59,199 nt of DNA, taken from the NCBI GenBank assembly GCA_000402815.1, contig AQSA01000011.1:1-59199 (forward strand), written 5' to 3'. The notes beneath the pieces were generated by a model. The model saw only the letters and a program-made list of their open reading frames with translations, was not told where the DNA came from and made no database searches. Source of the DNA: Candidatus Neomarinimicrobium atlanticum (lineage in GTDB: Bacteria > Fidelibacterota > Marinisomatia > Marinisomatales > Marinisomataceae). Positions 26,428 through 35,117 of the stretch are shown in pieces (the first letter of the stretch is position 1; every line of letters begins with the position of its first letter). Both the position numbers and the translations under genes were made by a program.

Positions 26428-27502
26428 ATAAATGCTCCATAATTTTCTTGCTTATAATATTTACTGAATCTGGAATATCTATTTTTTGAATATTGTCTTT
26501 CATTGAATTATATATTCTATCATTTTCACAAATTTCATTAATTTTTGATGATAACAAGGTACAATCTAAATCTTTCTCCTGAATTAATAATGCCGCAAAC
26601 TTTTCTTGTAAATATTTTGCATTAAACACTTGATGATCTTCTGCTGAAAACCTAAAAGGAATAAGAATTGAAGGCTTCTTGAATTGTAAAATTTCAGAAA
26701 CTGTCATTGCGCCAGATCTAGAAACTATCAAGTCACATTTATCGTATAAATATGGCATATTATCTACGAAAGATAGCACTTTAATTGAATTTGTATTATA
26801 GTGCTTATACTTATCATAGTTCTTAAGACCTGCAATCCAGATAATATTAATATTATTTAATATCTCATTATCAATACATTCTGAAATAATATCATTAAGC
26901 AGTACTGATCCTTGACTTCCTCCCAATATCAGTAATGTTCTTTTTTTATGATCTAGTGATATAGAGATATCTTTTTGACTATGATTGTAAATTGGATTAC
27001 CTGTAAACAGGGTATGACTGCTCTTTAAGTAATTTTTAGCATTTTCAAAACCAAGGAATACTTTTTCTGCTTTAGATCCAAACATTCTAGTTACTAAGCC
27101 AGGGAATGAATTTTGTTCATGTAAAAAGTATGGAACATTGAATATCTTTGCAATCTGAAGAGGTATAAATGAAGCATATCCGCCAGTTGCAATAATCAAG
27201 CTAGGTTTATTCTTAATGAAGAATAGACTAACTCTAATTAGACCAAAAAATAATTCAAAGAATACTAAGCAATTTCTTGCAATTGCATACAAAGAAAAAG
27301 ATCTGTTAATCCCCTTTATAGGTATCAATAAGCTTTTTATATTTTCAGAATTAATCTTCTTTGATTCGATTCCATATTTTGATCCGATATAGTATAAATT
27401 TTTGTTATCTACTTTTTTTGAAATTTCATTTTTGATAGACATCAAAGGATAGTAATGTCCACCAGTTCCTCCTCCACAAAAAATAATATTATACTTATCC
27501 AT
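26417..27502 (-). CDS. murG: Lipid I GlcNAc transferase (lipid II synthesis)
   Basis: GT28-family glycosyltransferase making lipid II at the cytoplasmic face of the membrane, 361 residues. FCGGGTGGHYYPL at the N-terminus, LLILGGSQGS at the domain joint and VSRSGAMTVSEI plus FRFSAEDHQ in the UDP-GlcNAc site are the family marks. I place the start at the ATG at 27502, overlapping the ftsW stop by 8 bp; a TTG one codon upstream is the alternative. Confidence 0.95.
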   Translation of the reverse strand: MDKYNIIFCGGGTGGHYYPLMSIKNEISKKVDNKNLYYIGSKYGIESKKINSENIKSLLIPIKGINRSFSLYAIARNCLVFFELFFGLIRVSLFFIKNKPSLIIATGGYASFIPLQIAKIFNVPYFLHEQNSFPGLVTRMFGSKAEKVFLGFENAKNYLKSSHTLFTGNPIYNHSQKDISISLDHKKRTLLILGGSQGSVLLNDIISECIDNEILNNINIIWIAGLKNYDKYKHYNTNSIKVLSFVDNMPYLYDKCDLIVSRSGAMTVSEILQFKKPSILIPFRFSAEDHQVFNAKYLQEKFAALLIQEKDLDCTLLSSKINEICENDRIYNSMKDNIQKIDIPDSVNIISKKIMEHLYAV

Positions 27503-28628
27503 CAACTCGGAGTCTCCATTTTTTAACTTTGAATTTTCGCTGAGCTTTGCTGATATTCAACAAAATTGCTATCATAAGTAGATTAATAATCAATGAAGAT
27601 CCACCATAACTTATGAATGGAAGTGGCACTCCTGTAACCGGTATAATACCAATCACTACACCAATGTTTATTAAGGCATAGAATGAGATACTTAAACCAA
27701 AGCCTATAGAAAGAATGATCCCAAAAATATCGTTTGATTTTTTAGAAATTTGAATCGCTCTAAACAATATGACTATATAAGCTAGCATTACCATAACACC
27801 CACTACAAAACCTAACTCTTCGCCAATGATGGCAAATATAAAATCGGTATGTGTTTCAGGTAAATATGAATGCTTTTGAATACTTTCTCCAATACCCATA
27901 CCTGTGATACCTCCCTGTCTTAAACCGATTAAAGCCTGACTGGATTGATATCCTACATTTCCTGCTGCGCTAGGATCGAGAAATGAAAGTATTCTACTTA
28001 AGGCATAGTTATTAATATTTAAGATAAAAATACCAATTGCTCCAACTGATAGAACGCCTATAGTTCCTATTTGAGGTAATGATACTCCTCCAATAAATAA
28101 TAAAGCAAATACAATTGTAAGTAAGATTATTGTTGTTGAATTATCTGGCTGCATAATAATCATTAAGCAAATAGGCAGTATCCAGCATAGTGGGATTAAA
28201 ATTCCCTTAACAAACTGATGCATATATTTATAATTTCTATCTATATAGTCAGCTAAGAAAAGGATAACTGAGAATCTTGCTAAATCAGATGTTTGAAAAG
28301 AAATTGGACCAATTGATAGCCATCTACAGGAATCTCCATCACAACCTTGAACTCGTGTATATACTAGAAGTACGAAAGATCCAACCATCAAAACTGGAGC
28401 TAAATATTGTAGCTTTCTATAGTTAAAATGAGACGCAATAAAAAAGACTATTATCCCTGGAATAAATTTAAATAATTGGTTTTGTAAGAAATACATTCTG
28501 GAAGCACCCTCGGTTATTTCAAGAGATTTAATCCAGCTTGCACTAAATAAGATTGATAAACCAAAAATAACTAATAATACCACTGTCCATAACAACCACT
28601 TATCTTGATTTCTTTCTTTTATATTCAT
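27495..28628 (-). CDS. ftsW: Lipid II polymerase FtsW (SEDS family)
   Basis: SEDS-family peptidoglycan glycosyltransferase, 377 residues with about ten membrane helices. Family marks are MQPDNSTTIILL, GIGESIQKHSYLPETHTDFIFAIIGEELGF and, near the end, TGVPLPFISYGGSS. The ATG at 28628 overlaps the murD stop as ATGA, the usual junction in this cluster. An upstream TTG eleven codons earlier is less likely. It pairs with the FtsI transpeptidase encoded two genes upstream. Confidence 0.95.
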   Translation of the reverse strand: MNIKERNQDKWLLWTVVLLVIFGLSILFSASWIKSLEITEGASRMYFLQNQLFKFIPGIIVFFIASHFNYRKLQYLAPVLMVGSFVLLVYTRVQGCDGDSCRWLSIGPISFQTSDLARFSVILFLADYIDRNYKYMHQFVKGILIPLCWILPICLMIIMQPDNSTTIILLTIVFALLFIGGVSLPQIGTIGVLSVGAIGIFILNINNYALSRILSFLDPSAAGNVGYQSSQALIGLRQGGITGMGIGESIQKHSYLPETHTDFIFAIIGEELGFVVGVMVMLAYIVILFRAIQISKKSNDIFGIILSIGFGLSISFYALINIGVVIGIIPVTGVPLPFISYGGSSLIINLLMIAILLNISKAQRKFKVKKWRLRVDG

Positions 28629-29968
28629 GAATAATGCCTTTCGACTATATCTTTGAAGCAATCTCCTCTTTCCTCAAAATTATTAAACTGGTCGTAGCTA
28701 GCACAACCAGGAGACATTAATACAGAGTCCCCTCTTTCTGCCAATTGTATCGCAGAAGTAATTGCTTTTTCAAATTTGTTAATTTTTATTACTTCATATG
28801 AATCAGATAATGAATTATATATATCATTTGAACCTACACCATATGCAATTATCGATTTTACTGATCGAGTATACTCTATGATTGCTGAAAAATCTGATTC
28901 TTTTGGGAGACCTCCCATTATTAGTATAATATTTTTATCAATAGACTCTACTGCAACTTTAACTGATGCAATATTTGTTGATTTAGAGTCATTGATGAAC
29001 TTTATATTATCAACTTCTTTAAACATTTCAAATCTATGCTCTAAGCCTTCAAATATTTTTAATGCTTCAAAAATTTCTCTATCTTTCAATCCTAGTTGTG
29101 AAGCAATTGTAGCTACACCTATGAAATTAGATATATTATGAATTCCTGATAGCTTACAATCATTTATATCCAATGAATGATTGCTTTGAGATGATTCAAT
29201 TTTTTTATTTTTTAAATAAAATGAGCTGAACTTTTCATCTAAAGAATATTCTATAAATTTTTTGTCTATTTTTTCTATTTCAGCATATAATATTTTATCA
29301 TCACGATTGTAAATTATTAAATCATCATCGCTCATGTTTTTGAAAAGATTGATTTTTGATTTACAGTAATCTAGGAAATCTTTATATCTGTCTAAATGAT
29401 CATGTGAAATATTTAAAATCATTGCTATATCAGGTTTGAACGTATCAATATCATCAATTTGAAAACTGGATAACTCGAGAATACAAAAATCAGTTTTTAA
29501 ATATTTTCCTCTATTTTCATTATAAATAATTTCTGAAAATGGAGTACCTATATTTCCGCTTTTTACAACATTAAATTTTTTCTTCAATACCTCATATAGG
29601 CATGTAACTGTAGTAGTTTTTCCATTAGTACCTGTCACAGCAATAATTTTTAAATTTGATAACCTGTAAGCAAATTCAATTTCACTAATTATTTCAATAT
29701 TACTTGAATATAAATTTTGAATAATATGAATATCCCTTGGTATTCCAGGCGATTTTATAACTAAATCTGAATTAAGAATTTTTTTAGAATGACACCCTAA
29801 CTCTACATCAATCCCTAGGCTTATTAATTCTTTAGTATATTTATTATTTATATCCAATTTACTATCTGAAATAAAGACATTAGCACCCATAGATTTAGCT
29901 AATTTAGCTGCCCAATAACCACTAATTCCCAATCCAAGAATACCGATATTTTTTTTATCTATATTCAT
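28625..29968 (-). CDS. murD: UDP-N-acetylmuramoyl-L-alanine--D-glutamate ligase
   Basis: Adds D-glutamate to UDP-MurNAc-L-Ala, 447 residues. ATP loop AVTGTNGKTTTVTCLYE, metal/ligand motifs ELSSFQ and NISHDHLDRY, and FINDSKSTN with LMSPGCASYDQF in the C-terminal domain are MurD-like. Its start overlaps the ftsI stop by 4 bp, so murE, murF and mraY, which usually lie between ftsI and murD, are absent here. Confidence 0.95.
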   Translation of the reverse strand: MNIDKKNIGILGLGISGYWAAKLAKSMGANVFISDSKLDINNKYTKELISLGIDVELGCHSKKILNSDLVIKSPGIPRDIHIIQNLYSSNIEIISEIEFAYRLSNLKIIAVTGTNGKTTTVTCLYEVLKKKFNVVKSGNIGTPFSEIIYNENRGKYLKTDFCILELSSFQIDDIDTFKPDIAMILNISHDHLDRYKDFLDYCKSKINLFKNMSDDDLIIYNRDDKILYAEIEKIDKKFIEYSLDEKFSSFYLKNKKIESSQSNHSLDINDCKLSGIHNISNFIGVATIASQLGLKDREIFEALKIFEGLEHRFEMFKEVDNIKFINDSKSTNIASVKVAVESIDKNIILIMGGLPKESDFSAIIEYTRSVKSIIAYGVGSNDIYNSLSDSYEVIKINKFEKAITSAIQLAERGDSVLMSPGCASYDQFNNFEERGDCFKDIVERHYS

Positions 29969-31896
29969 GACTTAATTTCTGCCTTCAATTCTACCCTAGT
30001 CCCTTTTTCAATTTTTTGTCCGGGATCAATAGATTGAGAAATTATTACTCCCATACCAGACACTATTTTTGGATTTAATCCCTTCTTTGCCAATGTCATA
30101 AATGCGCTATTAACATTCTTACCTATCACATTAGGCATATCAACTATTTCAATATTTTGAGATTTTTTAATATTTTTCTGAATTAAGATTGGATCAGAAT
30201 TCTTGGGTTTTAACTTCTTGGTAGACTTTTTGTTTGTTATATCTGAATCAATATTAATAATACGTTTCATCACAGAATGAAATACAGGAGCAGCTGACAT
30301 TGAACCCCAATGATAATTACTTGAAGCTGATGCACCGTCAATAATAATTAATGCTAGTAGCTGAGGATCTTCTTTTGGAAAGAATCCTACAAAACTAGAT
30401 ATAAATTCTGATTCTGAATATTCACCATTAATAATTTTTTTAGATGTACCTGTCTTTCCAGATACATCCCAGCCAGCCAGCTTGGCTTTTTTTCCACTAC
30501 CATTTTCAACTGTATAAGCTAACATGTCCTTTAATATCTCTGCATCTGACTGAGATAGAATTCTTTTTCTAAATCTTTTTTCATTTTTTAAAATTGTGTT
30601 GTCACTTTTTCTAACTTGATCTACCATATATGGTTTCAATAAAAATCCTCCATTTGCAATTGCTGCATATGCCATAGCAATTTGTATAGGAGTTGCAGTG
30701 AGTTCATAACCTAGGGGGAAACTGTGCATAGATGACTTGCTCCACTTCTTAGTTTCATAAACTATACCACTTTCTTCGCTTGTGGGATTAAGGCCGGTTT
30801 TAGAGCCAAAACCAAATTCTTTCGCTTGATTATAAATCTTATCTTTTCCTAATGATTCGGCAATTTTTATTGTACCTATATTGCTAGAATAAGCTAAAAT
30901 TTCTTTCACAGTTAATACGGAATGTGGCTCAGAATCCTCTATCATTTTAATATTATGAAAATTATACGGACCCTCTACATTATATTCTTTCATTGGATTT
31001 ATATCGCTTTTAAGAGCAGCGGCAATAGTAACTACCTTAAAGGTTGATCCAGGCTCTATTGTATCGAGAAGCAATCTGTTCTTCTGAAATTCTGTTTCAA
31101 AATCTTTTGGATTATTAGGATTGAAATCTGGCACGCTTACCATCGATACTATTTCTCCTGTTTGAGGATTTAATATGATTCCCATAGCAGAAGATGCTTC
31201 AGTTTTTTCTACTTGATCAATTAATTCTTCTCTTAAAATTGCCTGATATTCTTTATTCATAGTTAAAAAGATATCAGAACCATTTTTAGGTGCCTCATAT
31301 GCTAATGTTGGATCAGCAATGCGCTTACCAAATCCATTTCTTTTAAAAACTCTTGATCCAGTTTTTGGTTCTAAATATTTGTTATATTGAGATTCTAATC
31401 CAACAATTCCAATATCATCTACATTTGTAAAACCAACAATTTGACTAAATAAATTTTCTTCTGGGTAATAGCGTTTATAGTCTTGATTGATGACTATTGC
31501 ACTACCATAGCTTGATTTTAATTCTTCACAATTTCTTATAGTTTTTTTCTCAAGCTGTATATAAGATTTTGAAATATTAAACTTTGAATTATAAATCTCT
31601 AAATCAGTACCTGTACAATTTGATAAATCTCTTAAAAAAATTTCTTTATTAGCAATTTTTTTTGGATGAACTCCAATGTTGTAAAAAGTTAAATTTTGAG
31701 TAATATTACTTCCTTTTACATCAAAAATATTTCCTCTTTTACCTTTAATCATTTCTACTTTCATTCCCTGAGGATTATCAACCCTATCAATGATTTGAAT
31801 TGTAAATAACTTGTAAATGAATACCAACCAAACACACATTACCAGCGTGCTTACAATTCTAATTCTACGTTTAAATTTTAAATAGTTTTTAGTCAT
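29965..31896 (-). CDS. ftsI: Division transpeptidase FtsI (PBP3-type) with a PASTA domain
   Basis: Class B penicillin-binding protein, 643 residues. An N-terminal membrane helix (about 15-35) leads to a dimerisation domain and the transpeptidase domain. The catalytic SxxK is STFK (Ser284), SxN is YSSN and the KTG motif is SGKTGTSKK. A single C-terminal PASTA domain (about 588-643, MPNVIGKNVNSAFMTL to ELKAEI) is present, as in many FCB and Gram-positive homologues but not in E. coli. It cross-links septal peptidoglycan with FtsW. Confidence 0.95.
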   Translation of the reverse strand: MTKNYLKFKRRIRIVSTLVMCVWLVFIYKLFTIQIIDRVDNPQGMKVEMIKGKRGNIFDVKGSNITQNLTFYNIGVHPKKIANKEIFLRDLSNCTGTDLEIYNSKFNISKSYIQLEKKTIRNCEELKSSYGSAIVINQDYKRYYPEENLFSQIVGFTNVDDIGIVGLESQYNKYLEPKTGSRVFKRNGFGKRIADPTLAYEAPKNGSDIFLTMNKEYQAILREELIDQVEKTEASSAMGIILNPQTGEIVSMVSVPDFNPNNPKDFETEFQKNRLLLDTIEPGSTFKVVTIAAALKSDINPMKEYNVEGPYNFHNIKMIEDSEPHSVLTVKEILAYSSNIGTIKIAESLGKDKIYNQAKEFGFGSKTGLNPTSEESGIVYETKKWSKSSMHSFPLGYELTATPIQIAMAYAAIANGGFLLKPYMVDQVRKSDNTILKNEKRFRKRILSQSDAEILKDMLAYTVENGSGKKAKLAGWDVSGKTGTSKKIINGEYSESEFISSFVGFFPKEDPQLLALIIIDGASASSNYHWGSMSAAPVFHSVMKRIINIDSDITNKKSTKKLKPKNSDPILIQKNIKKSQNIEIVDMPNVIGKNVNSAFMTLAKKGLNPKIVSGMGVIISQSIDPGQKIEKGTRVELKAEIKS

Positions 31897-32197
31897 TGCT
31901 AATTTTTACAATAAGTGTTTCGGGTTTACTTGCTACTAATCCAATTTTTTTTGCCTTCTTTGATATAACATCTGCTCGTTTCATTTTTTCTACAGAATTA
32001 ATTTTCAAAGTAAGATTTTCATTTAATTGATCTAAAGTCTTACGATTAAAATCGATTGTAGTTTGTGTTTTATCTATTTCTATAAATGCAGCTAAATACA
32101 AGGAAATCGTAGTAACAGTCATTATAAACATAATGGTCCATTTTATATTTTCTCTTTTTGCAATCTGTGCTTTCGTTAACCTTTTTTTTCTAGCCAA
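31889..32197 (-). CDS. ftsL: FtsL-like division protein
   Basis: 102 residues: a basic cytoplasmic N-terminus, one membrane helix (about 21-40) and a periplasmic coiled coil (about 45-80), followed by AKKIGLVASKPETLIVKI. Sequence conservation of FtsL is low, so the call rests on topology, size and its place between rsmH and ftsI. It overlaps both neighbours by 8 bp. Confidence 0.8.
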   Translation of the reverse strand: MARKKRLTKAQIAKRENIKWTIMFIMTVTTISLYLAAFIEIDKTQTTIDFNRKTLDQLNENLTLKINSVEKMKRADVISKKAKKIGLVASKPETLIVKISND

Positions 32198-33080
32198 TTT
32201 TTTCCCCTACTCTCATTTTTGCGCTTCTGGATCTCTTATTGTCTAATATTTCCTGTTCAGTAGGTATTAGAGGTTTCTTTGTTAGAACATTTAACTCTTT
32301 ATTTAGCTTAAGATCTTTAAACTTATGTTTTACCATTCGATCTTCCATAGAGTGATAACTGATAATAACAATTCTACCTTTAGGCTTAAGAAACTTCATA
32401 AAGTCATTCAAAAATAATTCTAAATGATCTAACTCATTGTTAGTTTTGATTCTGAGTGCTTGAAAAATTCTTGAGTATGTTTTGATTCGATATTTATAGG
32501 CTGTTTTTCTACTTATAATATTAACAAGTGTATCAGCATTTATTTCTTCATTTGATTCTTTAATTGCTCTAGCAATTCTAAACGAATTTCTTTCTTCTCC
32601 AAATTCATTAAAGATATTAGTTAAGTCTCGTATAGATGAGTTTTCAATAATCTCTGCAGCTGTTAACCCACTATCTTTATCATCAAATCTCATATCTAAA
32701 GACGAGTCATATCGATGCGAAAACCCTCTTTGATTATCCTCTAGCTGATAAGAGGAAAGTCCCAAGTCTAAAAGCATTCCATCAACTTGCTTTATATTTA
32801 ATTTATTACAACTATCTTCTAATTGAGTATAGCTAGAATGGATTAGCTCAAAATTACTAAATTCATGGAGCCTCTTTTGTGCAATTTTTATTGAATTTGA
32901 GTCTCTATCAAATCCTAATAGAAAACCTTTTTTAACATGCTCAAGAATTTTAATTGAATGACCACCAAGACCTACCGTGCCATCTATATAATATCCATTC
33001 TGTTTTATATTTAGATTATTAATTGATTCCGTCAGCATAACTGGGTAATGGCTATAGCTTTTTGACGAAATCGAAGTCAT
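32190..33080 (-). CDS. rsmH: 16S rRNA (cytosine1402-N4)-methyltransferase
   Basis: SAM-dependent methyltransferase for C1402 in the ribosomal P site, 296 residues. HYPVMLTESI at the N-terminus, DGTVGLGGHS as the SAM site, LLDLGLSSYQLED, and GRIVIISYHSMEDRMVKHKF are all typical of MraW/RsmH. The start overlaps the mraZ stop (TGATG). Confidence 0.96.
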   Translation of the reverse strand: MTSISSKSYSHYPVMLTESINNLNIKQNGYYIDGTVGLGGHSIKILEHVKKGFLLGFDRDSNSIKIAQKRLHEFSNFELIHSSYTQLEDSCNKLNIKQVDGMLLDLGLSSYQLEDNQRGFSHRYDSSLDMRFDDKDSGLTAAEIIENSSIRDLTNIFNEFGEERNSFRIARAIKESNEEINADTLVNIISRKTAYKYRIKTYSRIFQALRIKTNNELDHLELFLNDFMKFLKPKGRIVIISYHSMEDRMVKHKFKDLKLNKELNVLTKKPLIPTEQEILDNKRSRSAKMRVGEKIG

Positions 33081-33538
33081 CAGATATTGACTCTCTTGGA
33101 AAGCTCTTCATAGGAATCTTCATCAATACTCTGCTTACTATCGGATTTCTCCAAAGTAGCATTATCCCATATTTCAATTTTATTTAAAACGCCTATGATG
33201 GTTATATCTTTTAAAATATTTGCGTATTCAATTAAGTTTTTTGTTAAAATCAATCTTCCTTGTTCATCTGAAGATACTATTTTAGCATGCCTTAAATGAT
33301 TTCTTAAAAAAATACGATTCGTTTTAGACAAAGAAGATAGTTGACTTAATTCTCTTTCAATTTTTTCCCATTCGCCTAAAGCATAAACCCAAATACAACG
33401 ATCAATTCCTCTAGTTATTACAAAAGTATTTTTGTCAGACTTATGAAGCTGTTTACGAAATATAGATGGAATATTGATTCGATTTTTTGAATCAATAACG
33501 AAATCATATTGTCCTGTAAATGTATATTGGCTACGCAT
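33080..33538 (-). CDS. mraZ: Transcriptional regulator MraZ
   Basis: 152 residues with two AbrB-like SpoVT half-domains (about 8-50 and 80-125; SKNRINIPSIFRKQL and SDEQGRLILTKNLIEYA). MraZ usually represses or tunes its own dcw operon by binding short G-rich repeats upstream. Candidate repeats and a promoter lie just upstream of the gene (next entry). It is the first gene of the cluster. Confidence 0.94.
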   Translation of the reverse strand: MRSQYTFTGQYDFVIDSKNRINIPSIFRKQLHKSDKNTFVITRGIDRCIWVYALGEWEKIERELSQLSSLSKTNRIFLRNHLRHAKIVSSDEQGRLILTKNLIEYANILKDITIIGVLNKIEIWDNATLEKSDSKQSIDEDSYEELSKRVNI

Positions 33539-33564
33539 AATAAACGGGAATTAAGGGATTTTAA

Positions 33565-33611
33565 CCCACAATTCACCACTTATCTTAATGTATATGTAGC
33601 ATCTATGTCAA
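33565..33611 (-). promoter_or_regulatory. mraZ promoter with GTGG repeats (putative MraZ operator)
   Basis: On the minus strand, TTGACA (33611-33606) and TAAGAT (33587-33582) are 18 bp apart, a good sigma-70-type promoter. Just downstream, GTGGT (33579-33575) and GTGGG (33569-33565) repeat with a 10-bp period. Known MraZ operators are direct repeats of similar G-rich pentamers with 5-bp spacers upstream of mraZ. The match supports autoregulation but has only two repeats. Confidence 0.55.
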
Positions 33612-33678
33612 TAAATTTGTTATAAATTGGATAAAAAAATGATAAAAAAATAATCGAATACAAAAAGGTTTTTTAAAA

Positions 33679-34500
33679 CTATCTATTTTTTGGGATATAC
33701 TTGGTGATAGAAACTGATAGGGGGTCTGATATTAGATCTACTTTAACTGGAAAATCATTTGTAATACTGTCTGAAAAATCACTAAAAGTATCTTCTGAGA
33801 AAAAAATCAATTCAAAGTCAACTGTATTGGCAATCAAGAAAGTTTTATTATCTCCATTCCAAATCTCAGAAAAAGAATTGGATTGTACATTATTTTTCTC
33901 TTCAAATATAAAGTATTCTTTTCCTGAATCTTTGTCTGAATATTCAATATAATTTTCATTATTTGATTTAAATCGTATCGTTATTGGAAAAGAAAAAGCT
34001 TGTTCACTCAAAATCTCCTGAGTTCTTATAGCATAAAGATTTTCTATGTCAGATTTAGATATTCTAAGTTCGTTTTCTTTATCTGTATCAGAAATTGCAG
34101 AAGAACTGTTAAGGAAAAAACTTAATAAAACTAAAATTATAAAAACTACTAAACCTATTAAAATATTTGGATTAAATACATTATCAGTGTTGATGATATC
34201 TACAAATTTTAAACTTTTGTCATTATCTTCTTTTTTATTCTTTTTAACTCTTACTTTTTTTATAGGATTTTTTTGATTAAGAAATTCATCTAATTCTTCT
34301 ATTCCATCATCAACATCTATACCTATTTCTTTCAGGTATGCTTTAAAAAATAATCGTACATATACATTAGAAATTTCAGAAAATTTACCTGCTTCAATAG
34401 CCTTTAGACTAATGAGATCTATTTTAGTTCTACGTTGAATATCCTCAAGCGATATTTTGTTCTCTAGTCTAAATTTTTTATATCTAGAGTAAAAAATCAT
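33679..34500 (-). CDS. RodZ-like protein (HTH plus membrane helix)
   Basis: 273 residues: an N-terminal helix-turn-helix (about 8-70, ISLEDIQRRTKIDLISLKAI), a lysine-rich linker, one membrane helix (about 110-132, NILIGLVVFIILVLLSFFL) and a C-terminal periplasmic beta domain (about 165-270). This is the layout of RodZ, which links MreB to the wall-elongation machinery. No mreB is in the window. The start overlaps the maf stop by 4 bp. Confidence 0.8.
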   Translation of the reverse strand: MIFYSRYKKFRLENKISLEDIQRRTKIDLISLKAIEAGKFSEISNVYVRLFFKAYLKEIGIDVDDGIEELDEFLNQKNPIKKVRVKKNKKEDNDKSLKFVDIINTDNVFNPNILIGLVVFIILVLLSFFLNSSSAISDTDKENELRISKSDIENLYAIRTQEILSEQAFSFPITIRFKSNNENYIEYSDKDSGKEYFIFEEKNNVQSNSFSEIWNGDNKTFLIANTVDFELIFFSEDTFSDFSDSITNDFPVKVDLISDPLSVSITKYIPKNR

Positions 34501-35063
34501 AGATTTTCTAGTATTATTTTTATCTTACTCATTTTGAATTTCTTTAAGGGAAAACCTACGATATTATTATAACATCCGTCAATATGTTTAATTAAAATAT
34601 TTTCAGCATCTTCAATATTATAAGCGCCAGCTTTGTCTAAAACATCAAATGATTCAATATAGTTCTGTATGACATCTTCTGACAAGTCCTTGAAAGTAAC
34701 ATTAGTCTTATCAAAGATAGTGATAGCTTTATTATTATAAAAAAGACTTAAACCACTTATTACCGAATGGGTATGATTTGAGAGTGTTTGAATAATCTTA
34801 AATGCTTCGCCATTTGAAGATGGCTTACCTATTATTTTGCCATTAAAATCAATAATAGTATCTCCTGATAGAACATGACTACCCTGGTTATTGTTCCAAA
34901 CATGAGATCCCTTACTTTCAGATACGTTTACCACATAATCAACTGGTTTTAGATTACTGCTATTTGTCTCATCTATATTTGGCGATATGCAATCGAAGTT
35001 ATAACCTAAATCTTGGAGAATTCTCTTTCGTCTTGGAGAACTTGATGCTAATATTAAACCCAT
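34497..35063 (-). CDS. Maf family nucleoside-triphosphate pyrophosphatase
   Basis: 188 residues. ILASSSPRRKRIL at the N-terminus, with DTIID and GKPSSNGEAF, marks a Maf/YhdE-type enzyme that hydrolyses non-canonical or modified NTPs such as dTTP/UTP analogues. YNIEDAENILIKHIDGCYNN near the C-terminus is conserved. I take the ATG at 35063 because the sequence upstream (an extra 21 residues from an earlier start) shows no family similarity and would overlap the divergent acn gene. Confidence 0.88.
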   Translation of the reverse strand: MGLILASSSPRRKRILQDLGYNFDCISPNIDETNSSNLKPVDYVVNVSESKGSHVWNNNQGSHVLSGDTIIDFNGKIIGKPSSNGEAFKIIQTLSNHTHSVISGLSLFYNNKAITIFDKTNVTFKDLSEDVIQNYIESFDVLDKAGAYNIEDAENILIKHIDGCYNNIVGFPLKKFKMSKIKIILENL

Positions 35064-35117
35064 TGTTTTAGTTATTTTTTTTGTAATTAAATTTAAATAA
35101 TTTAGGGAGGATAAATA

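Noticed and set aside
33612..33678. Terminator between rodZ and mraZ
   Set aside because: Only A/T runs with no stable G-C stem; I could not support a terminator.
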